Origin: a virus | Length of the DNA stretch: 21,589 nucleotides | Reading direction: 5' to 3' (one strand) | IMG/VR virus record: IMGVR_UViG_3300025137_000351 | Span: 1-21,589 of that record | Shown here: positions 5,633 through 11,432 of the stretch, piece after piece | Numbering within the stretch: position 1 is the stretch's first letter | Layout of the letters: each line of letters begins with the position of its first letter | Program-made: the position numbers and the translations under genes | The notes under the pieces: generated by a model | The model's input: only the letters and a program-made list of their open reading frames with translations | Databases searched by the model: none | What the model was told of the DNA's origin: nothing

Positions 5633-6015
5633 TGAAGTACGTCATAAACAATAGTGAAGACAAGCAAAAGTTATTTGATTATCTAAAAGAATTAGGTAAT
5701 GACTATATTGTAGATGTTAAGAAACAAAAAAATAATAGAAGCAAAATGCAGAACAATTACTATTGGGCGTGTATAGTACAACCATTAGCATCAGAGCTAG
5801 GTTACTTTCCTGATGAAATGCACGATACACTTAAAATAAAGTTTGCTAGTGAATGGCAAAGTATAGATATAAACGAAAGACAAATAGGATTACAAGTAGT
5901 AAACAGTACAGCTAAAATGAATACTAAAGACTTTGAAGTATATGCAGATCAAATAAGGATATGGGCATTGTATGAACTAGGTGTAAGACTAATGCTACCA
6001 AATGAATATGAGTAA
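5632..6015 (+). CDS. NinB-like recombination protein (tentative)
   Basis: 127 residues. The segment KKQKNNRSKMQNNYYWACIV (about 30-49), followed by GYFPDEMHDTLKIKF (about 57-71), matches a pattern I know from small phage proteins in which R-S-x2-QN-x-YYW precedes a helical PDEMHE/D-x-LK-x-KF. NinB (Orf) of lambda has a similar RS-x2-QN-R start, so a NinB-like fold is possible; Orf promotes RecA loading and recombination. The NinG-like gene upstream supports a recombination module. The assignment is by resemblance only. This is the last gene before the first TCTATTATAT element, and hence the end of the early block. Confidence 0.5.
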   Translation: MKYVINNSEDKQKLFDYLKELGNDYIVDVKKQKNNRSKMQNNYYWACIVQPLASELGYFPDEMHDTLKIKFASEWQSIDINERQIGLQVVNSTAKMNTKDFEVYADQIRIWALYELGVRLMLPNEYE

Positions 6016-6017
6016 TT

Positions 6018-6027
6018 TCTATTATAT
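6018..6027 (+). promoter_or_regulatory. TCTATTATAT element 1 (putative late promoter, terminase operon)
   Basis: First of five identical decamers in the window, 3 bases after the stop of the last early gene and 35 bases before the small terminase ATG. Followed by TAAAAAGA, an extension nearly shared with the copy at 17833. No -35-like TTG is visible upstream. Inferred -10-like core of a phage-specific promoter; the recurrence is directly visible, the function is not. Confidence 0.55.
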
Positions 6028-6042
6028 TAAAAAGATTAGATA

Positions 6043-6062
6043 ACTGAATAAAACTGAATAAA
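6043..6062 (+). repeat. Perfect tandem decamer in the small terminase leader
   Basis: ACTGAATAAA is repeated twice head to tail (6043-6052, 6053-6062) and the second copy abuts the ATG at 6063. It could be a protein-binding site (small terminases can bind DNA near their own gene), a translation leader element, or a recent slippage duplication. Confidence 0.5.
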
Positions 6063-6362
6063 ATGGACGGAAGAAGAAACAATAAAGGAACTAAAGGAAA
6101 CAAAGGAGGAAGACCAAGTAGGTCAGATGAACAAAAGCTTATAGAGAATCTAACACCTATGAATAGTTTAGCACTAGACTCACTACAACAAGGATTAGAA
6201 AAGAAAGAACAATGGGCAGTTAAGTTATTCTTTGAATACTTCTATGGTAAACCTCAACAAAGAGTTGATGTAACAACTAATGAAGAAAGTCTAAATATGC
6301 CTATCATTAACTTTGTAGAAACTGAACCTGTTATTAAACTTACAGGAATTGATACTGAATAA
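6063..6362 (+). CDS. terS: Terminase small subunit
   Basis: 99 residues. A basic Gly/Lys/Arg/Asn-rich start (RRNNKGTKGNKGGRPSRSDEQ) leads into a helical segment (LIENLTPMNSLALDSLQQGLEKKEQWAVKLFFEYFYGKPQQRVDVTT), the pattern of short small terminases in Bacteroidota phages, where the FEYFYGKPQQ-x-VDVTT stretch is characteristic. It lies directly before the large terminase, with which it overlaps by 14 bases. Known role: recognition of packaging sites on concatemeric DNA and regulation of the motor. The first gene of the putative late operon beginning at the 6018 element. Confidence 0.8.
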   Translation: MDGRRNNKGTKGNKGGRPSRSDEQKLIENLTPMNSLALDSLQQGLEKKEQWAVKLFFEYFYGKPQQRVDVTTNEESLNMPIINFVETEPVIKLTGIDTE

Positions 6363-7551
6363 GAAATACGAAGAACTATTTTCATCTAAAGCTAGATACT
6401 ACATTATCACAGGTGGTAGAGGATCGGGTAAGTCATTTGCCGTTACAGTCTTTCTTACACTACTAACAATGACAGAAGGCATTAGAGTATTGTTTACACG
6501 TTTTACAATGGTATCAGCTCACTTGTCAATCATACCTGAGTTCTTAGAAAAGATAATACTATTAGGATATGAGAATACCTTTAGTGTAAATAAAGCAGAG
6601 GTAGTCAATCTAAAGAATAAATCAGACATACTATTTAGAGGTATTAAAACATCAGCTGGTAATCAGACTGCAAGTCTAAAGTCATTACAAGGTGTAAGCA
6701 CTTGGGTACTTGATGAAGCAGAAGAACTTATTGATGAAGATATATTTGATACAATAGACTTAAGTATTAGAGAAAAGAATATACAGAATAGAATCATACT
6801 TATACTTAATCCTGTAACTAAAGAGCATTGGATATATAAAAGGTTTTTTGAAGACAAAGGAGTTGAAGCTGGTTTTAATGGTTTTAAAGACAATGTATGC
6901 TATATACATAGTACATACGAGGATAACAGAGAAAACCTCTCAGAGAGCTTCCTAGAGCGTATTAAGACTATAAAGCACAATAACTTTAAGAAGTATCAAC
7001 ACAAAATATTAGGTGGCTGGTTAGACAGAGCAGATGGTGTAGTATTTGATAATTGGAGTATAGGAGAATTTAATCCTGATAACTTACAAACATCTTGTGG
7101 TATGGACTTTGGATTCTCAGTTGATCCTGATTCATTAACTGAAGTTGCAATAGATAAAAAGAGACAAAGGATATATCTTAAAGAGCATATATACAAGAAT
7201 GGTTTGAAGTCAAATGAACTAGCACAGATAATACTTAACAAGGTAGGACAGAAGCTTATCATAGCAGACTCAGCAGAGCCAAGACTAATAGCAGACTTAA
7301 AGCATTTAGGAGTAAACATTAAACCTGTTAAGAAAGGAACTATTGAAAGTGGTATAACACGTATGCAAGACTATCACTTAGTAATAACACCTGAATCAAC
7401 TAACATAGCTAAAGAGCTAAATAATTATATATACAGCGACAAGGGTTCTAAATTATATCACGATTCATACAACCACGCAATAGACGGAATAAGGTATAAC
7501 GTAATCTACCATTTAGACAATCCAAACGCAGGAAGGTATTATGTACAATAA
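6349..7551 (+). CDS. terL: Terminase large subunit (packaging ATPase/nuclease)
   Basis: About 400 residues. Walker A GGRGSGKS is at residues 22-29 and Walker B TWVLDEAEE at 118-126 with Asp122/Glu123. A coupling-type LILNPVTKEHW is at 151-161. The C-terminal RNase H-like nuclease has Asp253 (MDFGFS), Asp307 (IADSAEP) and Asp379 (NHAIDGIRY). Known role: ATP-driven DNA translocation into the prohead and cutting of the concatemer. There is no ATG before the P-loop: the next in-frame Met is at residue 41. TTG at 6349 gives a start (LNKKYEELF) like that of related terminases, so TTG is the best start, though nearby CTG codons at 6322, 6328 and 6355 cannot be excluded. It overlaps the small subunit gene by 14 bases. 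Confidence 0.93.
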   Translation: MILNKKYEELFSSKARYYIITGGRGSGKSFAVTVFLTLLTMTEGIRVLFTRFTMVSAHLSIIPEFLEKIILLGYENTFSVNKAEVVNLKNKSDILFRGIKTSAGNQTASLKSLQGVSTWVLDEAEELIDEDIFDTIDLSIREKNIQNRIILILNPVTKEHWIYKRFFEDKGVEAGFNGFKDNVCYIHSTYEDNRENLSESFLERIKTIKHNNFKKYQHKILGGWLDRADGVVFDNWSIGEFNPDNLQTSCGMDFGFSVDPDSLTEVAIDKKRQRIYLKEHIYKNGLKSNELAQIILNKVGQKLIIADSAEPRLIADLKHLGVNIKPVKKGTIESGITRMQDYHLVITPESTNIAKELNNYIYSDKGSKLYHDSYNHAIDGIRYNVIYHLDNPNAGRYYVQ

Positions 7552-7631
7552 AAAAAGGGCAGCATAAAGCGTACCCTAATTATTAACTAAAACTAAGCAA
7601 AGATAACATTTTAAACTAAATATCAACAATT

Positions 7632-7641
7632 TCTATTATAT
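7632..7641 (+). promoter_or_regulatory. TCTATTATAT element 2 (putative late promoter, tail operon)
   Basis: Second identical decamer, in the 95-base gap between the large terminase and the tail chaperone gene. It is followed by AGTAT, as in the copy at 20183, and its last base is only 5 bases before the ATG at 7647. If it is a -10-like core, transcription would begin at or near the start codon. The rest of the gap (7552-7631) contains only a weak hairpin (AGGG 7556-7559 / CCCT 7574-7577) without a T tract. Confidence 0.55.
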
Positions 7642-7646
7642 AGTAT

Positions 7647-8246
7647 ATGAAGGTAAAGATTAAGAAGAAGGGAAAAGTAAAAGAGTTCAAGTTAATTAAT
7701 AAGTGGGAAGACGTAACATTAGAGAAGTGGATAAAACTTGTTGATTATCATAAACTTAGTAAAAGTAAAGAAGCTTTAGAAACTATAAAAGCATTATCTA
7801 ACATTCCTAAGAAGTTAATAAAGGAATTAGAATTAAAAGATATAGCTATTATAATGGGTAAAATTTCTGAGCTACAACAGAAGCAAGATAGTTCTTTAAA
7901 AAGGATAATTGAAATAGATGGTAAGAGATATGGGTTTCATCCTAATCTAGACTCTATCACGTTAGGAGAATGGGCTGACTTAGAGACTATGATTAAAATA
8001 GATATAGAGAAACAATTACCTGAAATAATGGCTATACTGTATAGACCACTAGTAGAAGAAAAGAATGATGTCTATACAATTAAAGCGTATGATGGAGATA
8101 TTAGAATACGAGCCGAACAGATGAAGCAGATGTCAGCTGAACAAGTGCAAAGTGCATTGGTTTTTTTTTACACTTTCGCCAACGAATCATTGGAGACTTT
8201 GCAATCATTTTTGACGGAACGGCTGAAGGAAACGAAGACGCAATAG
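7647..8246 (+). CDS. Tail assembly chaperone, short form (G-like)
   Basis: 199 residues from the ATG at 7647. A very basic start (KVKIKKKGKVKEFKL) leads into a Trp-containing helical domain (NKWEDVTLEKWIKLVDYHKL) and a middle with a WADLETMIKIDIEKQLPEIMAILYRP stretch, which resembles tail chaperone proteins of Bacteroidota phages. Near the end the frame crosses nine T residues (8161-8169) encoding VFFY, after which 25 more residues (TFANESLETLQSF and on) reach the stop at 8246. The same nine T allow -1 shifting into a longer open frame, as in lambda G/GT. Known role: the short form coats or guards the tape measure protein during tail assembly. Confidence 0.75.
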   Translation: MKVKIKKKGKVKEFKLINKWEDVTLEKWIKLVDYHKLSKSKEALETIKALSNIPKKLIKELELKDIAIIMGKISELQQKQDSSLKRIIEIDGKRYGFHPNLDSITLGEWADLETMIKIDIEKQLPEIMAILYRPLVEEKNDVYTIKAYDGDIRIRAEQMKQMSAEQVQSALVFFYTFANESLETLQSFLTERLKETKTQ

Positions 8247-8422
8247 CAACAGAATCCTTTGCTGATAAGTGGGGGTACTTTGGAATATTTTATAGATTAT
8301 GTAATGCAGATATTTCAAAACTAGAACAAATAACAAAGCTTAACCTATTAGAAGCATTTACTTGGTTAAGTTATGAAACAGACTTAGAGTCGCAAAATAA
8401 AGTAAAAAGAAATGGTAAGTAA
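7647..8422 (+). CDS. Tail assembly chaperone, frameshifted long form (GT-like)
   Basis: Product of -1 frameshifting after Phe174: residues 1-174 are shared with the short form and 84 residues are read in the new frame from 8168 to 8419 (stop 8420-8422), for 258 residues in total. The extension begins LHFRQRIIGDFAIIFDGTAE and contains SFADKWGYFGIFYRLCNADI then KLNLLEAFTWLSYETDLES, a helical domain of the type that follows the slippery site in other Bacteroidota phage chaperones. This frame explains the 166-base stretch after 8246 that has no other gene. It ends 11 bases inside the next gene. Known role of GT: the extra T domain binds the tape measure protein and recruits tail tube subunits. 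The shift efficiency cannot be read from sequence. Confidence 0.75.
8162..8168 (+). promoter_or_regulatory. -1 ribosomal frameshift slippery site T-TTT-TTT
   Basis: Within GTT-TTT-TTT-TAC (codons at 8160-8171) the heptamer T-TTT-TTT (8162-8168) satisfies the X-XXY-YYZ rule with both P- and A-site codons TTT, so tRNA-Phe can re-pair in the -1 frame. The -1 frame is open from here through 8419 and stops with TAA at 8420-8422. A possible small stem follows (CCAA/TTGG around 8179-8193), but I would not rely on it. Confidence 0.75.
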
Positions 8423-8957
8423 TAAGACATACAATAACGTAATAAACACTCTATGTAGGTTAGGAGAGTATCATAAACAAATATCTACTGTATCTGTTGG
8501 AGATATATATGACATTAATTTAGAGAAGTTGGAGAAGTTTCCATTACTACATATCAATCCATTAAACGTAGCAACAGGAGATAGTGAGTTAATCTATAAC
8601 TTTCAAATCTTTATTATGGATATGGTAAGCGAAAAGAATGATTGGAAAACTAAACAACAAACAGAGCTTACTAAATTAGTAAACACTAAGAACAATGAGC
8701 AAGAGGTATGGAATCAGACTTTAGAAATAGCTACTGACTTTATAGGTATGTTAAGACATAGTTCAAGGCAATCACTTGAAGGAGTCAATGATATTAATGC
8801 ACCAATATATTTTACGCAAGATCAATTCACAATAGAACCATTTCAAGAAAGGTTTGACAATCTTTGTTGTGGCTGGGTGTTTCAGATAGGAGTTAAAGTA
8901 ATGAATGACTTTAGTACTTGTAATATACCTGTATTAAATCAAGGAGCTGGTTACTAA
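8412..8957 (+). CDS. Probable tail terminator / tail completion protein
   Basis: 181 residues. The ATG follows AA and overlaps the end of the frameshifted chaperone by 11 bases. The N-terminal helix (NKTYNNVINTLCRLGEYHKQI) is followed by GDIYDIN, LLHINPLN and a beta-rich NFQIFIMDM, a layout I associate with short tail-completion or tail-terminator proteins in Bacteroidota phages (small alpha/beta fold). Cys at 133-134 (LCCGW, approx.) and near the end. Known role of such proteins: capping the tail tube at the head-proximal end. Assignment by resemblance and position among tail genes; another neck protein is possible. Its stop overlaps the next tiny ORF as TAATG. Confidence 0.45.
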   Translation: MVSNKTYNNVINTLCRLGEYHKQISTVSVGDIYDINLEKLEKFPLLHINPLNVATGDSELIYNFQIFIMDMVSEKNDWKTKQQTELTKLVNTKNNEQEVWNQTLEIATDFIGMLRHSSRQSLEGVNDINAPIYFTQDQFTIEPFQERFDNLCCGWVFQIGVKVMNDFSTCNIPVLNQGAGY

Positions 8958-9046
8958 TGATTGAGATATTAAAGAGATTAAATAAGATAAAGATAGGCAA
9001 AGTAATAATAAAAATAATACCACCAACAATAACAATTAAAATATAA
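8957..9046 (+). CDS. Candidate 29-residue basic, Ile-rich peptide
   Basis: 29 codons plus stop, with ATG at 8957 sharing one base with the upstream stop (TAATG, 8955-8959) and a stop 3 bases before the next ATG (9050). It fills an otherwise empty 92-base gap. Composition is unusual: nearly half Ile, about a quarter Lys/Arg, with KIKIGKVIIKII followed by PPTITIKI. This could be an amphipathic strand or short membrane-active peptide. All other virion-gene junctions nearby also use TAATG, which supports real translation. Function unknown. It could be a coupling peptide only. Confidence 0.4.
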   Translation: MIEILKRLNKIKIGKVIIKIIPPTITIKI

Positions 9047-9049
9047 AAT

Positions 9050-9499
9050 ATGGCAGATTTAGTAACAACAATATCAGAAACAGTAACCTTGAATGGTTCA
9101 CTAAGAGGTTCTACAAACTCAGTAACCACGACAGGTATCAATGATGTATTTGAAAGAATAGTATTATGTACACAAGGACAACTAACAACAGTATGTTCTT
9201 TTGCAGCAAATCCTTACACTTCAGTAGGTGCTATTGATGTAGACCGAACAAAGTATGTGAGACTCACTAACTTAAGCACAACAGAGAATATAGAGGTAGC
9301 ATTTATTGGTACTGCTACATTATATCAAGTTTTGATTACTCCAGGCAATTCACACGTTTTAAGTCAAGCAGATGCAGTTCTTTTAGCAGAAGCAGATTTA
9401 GCTCCTAGTTTTGGTGCATTAGAGAATTTATCTAAAATAACAGTACAACCTGTAAGTACAACAGATGCTAGAGTTGAAGTATTCGTAGGTTTAGAGTAA
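9050..9499 (+). CDS. Small virion structural protein (unassigned)
   Basis: 149 residues, with almost no Lys/Arg beyond the ends and rich in Thr, Ser, Ala and Val, suggesting a beta-sandwich. The sequence has a repeated beta rhythm (VTTISETVTLNGSLRGSTNS, YVRLTNLSTTENIEVAFIGT, VQPVSTTDARVEVFVGLE). I do not recognise the family. Similar small beta-rich proteins in phage tail blocks serve as tail or decoration proteins. It starts ATGGC after an A-rich leader and its stop overlaps the next start as TAATG. No signal peptide or membrane segment. Likely part of the virion, exact role unknown. Confidence 0.55.
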   Translation: MADLVTTISETVTLNGSLRGSTNSVTTTGINDVFERIVLCTQGQLTTVCSFAANPYTSVGAIDVDRTKYVRLTNLSTTENIEVAFIGTATLYQVLITPGNSHVLSQADAVLLAEADLAPSFGALENLSKITVQPVSTTDARVEVFVGLE

Positions 9500-10026
9500 T
9501 GAAGACTGACAATATAGAAAAGTATTTAAATAGCTTTGGTAAGCAAGTAGTCAATAGAGCTAAGGGTAGTCTCCAAAAAGCAAAAGGAGGAGGTACAAAC
9601 TTAGAAAACTCTATAAGCTTTAAAGTAGTTGCTGATGCTGATGGTTTTTCAGTACAATTCTATATGGATAGCTATGGTACATTTGTAGATAAAGGTGTAT
9701 CAGGTAATAAACAAAAAAGAACTTTTAAAGACTATACAGGACAGACAATATCTAGTCCTTATAAGTACACAAATAAACAACCACCTCCAGGAATATTAGC
9801 TAAATGGATAAAGAAGAAAGGAATTAAAGGTAGAGATAAAAAGACAGGAAGGTTTATTAGTAATATGTCTTTAGCTTTTATAATGGGTAGAGCAATAAAA
9901 AGAGACGGAATACAAGGTATAAGTTTCTTTCAAAAACCTTTAGGATTAGGCTTAAAGCAATTTGGTAAAGACTTATTAGGTAATTTAAAAGAAGATATAA
10001 TAGAAGGACTAACAACAGTAAAATAA
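9499..10026 (+). CDS. HK97 gp10-like neck/tail completion protein (tentative)
   Basis: 175 residues. The N-terminal part is helical (NIEKYLNSFGKQVVNRAKGS) with a Lys/Gly-rich KGSLQKAKGGG, then a beta segment FSVQFYMDSYGTFVDKGVSG, the segment that in HK97-gp10-like proteins has a Y-x2-x-x-D/E-x-G pattern. A central loop rich in Lys/Pro (SPYKYTNKQPPPGILAKWIKKKGIKG) and a C-terminal region with a glycine-rich GISFFQKPLGLGLKQFG follow. Known role of gp10-like proteins: head-tail connection and tail attachment. Assignment by this motif and by position among tail genes; confidence is moderate. Stop/start overlap TAATG on both sides. Confidence 0.45.
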   Translation: MKTDNIEKYLNSFGKQVVNRAKGSLQKAKGGGTNLENSISFKVVADADGFSVQFYMDSYGTFVDKGVSGNKQKRTFKDYTGQTISSPYKYTNKQPPPGILAKWIKKKGIKGRDKKTGRFISNMSLAFIMGRAIKRDGIQGISFFQKPLGLGLKQFGKDLLGNLKEDIIEGLTTVK

Positions 10027-11432
10027 TGGCTCAATCAGTAATAGAACAACATCCAAAATTCAATACACTACCAGCAGGACAAGATATTATATTTGTAGTA
10101 TCTAATAATACAGCAGTAGCAAATGAAACTAAAGTTAAATTTGGTGTAGAGGTACACATAAGTAATACAACACCACCAAACGTATCAACTGCTAATGACC
10201 TTATAGGTGTATTTAAAGCAACTCCTAACAATGCAGGTGTAGGTATATTTGATTTAAGAAATATAGTAGAGAACTATGTTAAGCCTGATAATATGGGTGC
10301 TTTAGGAAGTAGATATAAGACAACAACTACAACAGTAGATGATAGACATCCATTACATCTTATAGACTCATTTAGTTTAAGCAATAATTCATTTAGATAT
10401 ATGGCTTTACAATTCTTTGTAGAGTATTTAAACACTACAACTAACGTAGTAGAAAGAGCAGCAGGTACATCAGAAAATTCAGACTTATATCAAATATTCA
10501 ATGGCTACTTAAAGTATTCAGATGAATTAGAAATGTCAAGTCCTACATCAGCAAACTTTGGTTTTGATATGCAACCATACAGACCTAAAAGTACACAAGG
10601 TAAATTCTTGACTAATGCTCCAGCAACTTTATATTCTAATATTAATGACTATGGTACTTTATCATTTCTATCTGATAGCGTTTTAGCAAATGAAGTTACA
10701 AGTGTAAGATTTGAATACTATGCATCAGATGGAACTTTATTAGGAGGAGAATCAGTAGATAAAACAATAGCTAATGGTGCTTATGCTAGTTGGTCAGCAA
10801 GTGCAGAGAATCTATTAGTACACGTTGGGTGTTATCCTGGTAACTTACAAAATTGGTCAACTACATTTAAAGGATTAATAACAGCAGGTACAATACAAGG
10901 TGGGTATTATACAGTTAAACTAGCAGGAGTAGGAGCTAAGACACAAGATTACACTATAAACTTAAATTGTCCTAATTCAAAAGGATATGAAAGTGTAAGA
11001 CTTTGTTGGTTAAACCAATGGGGTGTATGGGATTACTACACATTCACACAGAAGTCTGTAAGAAGCACAACAACAAAAGGATCAACATATAATCAATTAC
11101 AGGGAACTTGGAATCAAAGCAAATACAGAATAGACAGTTTTAAAGGTGGTAAGAAAGCTTTTAGAGTAAATGCCACAGAAAAGATAACAATGAATACAGA
11201 ATTTGTTACTGAAGCAGATACAGTAGTCTTTGAGGAGCTTATTAATAGTCCTGAAGTATATCTATTAGAAGGTTATAGAGTAGAGATTACTAACGCAGCT
11301 TTAAATCAATATGTAACACCTGTAAGACTTACAACATCTAGCTTTACAAGAAAGACAGTAGCTAATGACAAACTAATGCAGTACACTTTTGAAGTAGAAA
11401 AGAGTAAAACACTAAGAACACAATCAGTATAA
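10026..11432 (+). CDS. Large virion structural protein (unassigned)
   Basis: 468 residues, rich in Thr, Ser, Asn and aromatic residues, with many short beta-like segments (FVVSNNTAVANETKVKFGVE, TWNQSKYRIDSFKGGKKAFRV). No catalytic motif and no signal peptide. I do not recognise the family by name. The position between a gp10-like protein and a large structural protein with tail-hub features suggests a tail, baseplate or fibre-attachment protein. Paired aromatic/Gly segments (VHVGCYPGNL, CWLNQWGVWDYY) may be carbohydrate-contact surfaces. It begins in a TAATGG overlap and ends in TAATGAG, so it is translated in series with its neighbours. It is unlikely to be the portal, as no portal-type helical wing region is seen. 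Confidence 0.55.
   Translation: MAQSVIEQHPKFNTLPAGQDIIFVVSNNTAVANETKVKFGVEVHISNTTPPNVSTANDLIGVFKATPNNAGVGIFDLRNIVENYVKPDNMGALGSRYKTTTTTVDDRHPLHLIDSFSLSNNSFRYMALQFFVEYLNTTTNVVERAAGTSENSDLYQIFNGYLKYSDELEMSSPTSANFGFDMQPYRPKSTQGKFLTNAPATLYSNINDYGTLSFLSDSVLANEVTSVRFEYYASDGTLLGGESVDKTIANGAYASWSASAENLLVHVGCYPGNLQNWSTTFKGLITAGTIQGGYYTVKLAGVGAKTQDYTINLNCPNSKGYESVRLCWLNQWGVWDYYTFTQKSVRSTTTKGSTYNQLQGTWNQSKYRIDSFKGGKKAFRVNATEKITMNTEFVTEADTVVFEELINSPEVYLLEGYRVEITNAALNQYVTPVRLTTSSFTRKTVANDKLMQYTFEVEKSKTLRTQSV

Noticed and set aside
6663-7319. Two minus-strand ORFs inside the large terminase
   Set aside because: They lie entirely within the terminase gene, whose motifs are clear, and look like shadows with no recognisable domain.
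7556-7577. Hairpin after the large terminase (AGGG/CCCT)
   Set aside because: Only four contiguous pairs with an imperfect interior and no T tract; too weak to call a terminator.
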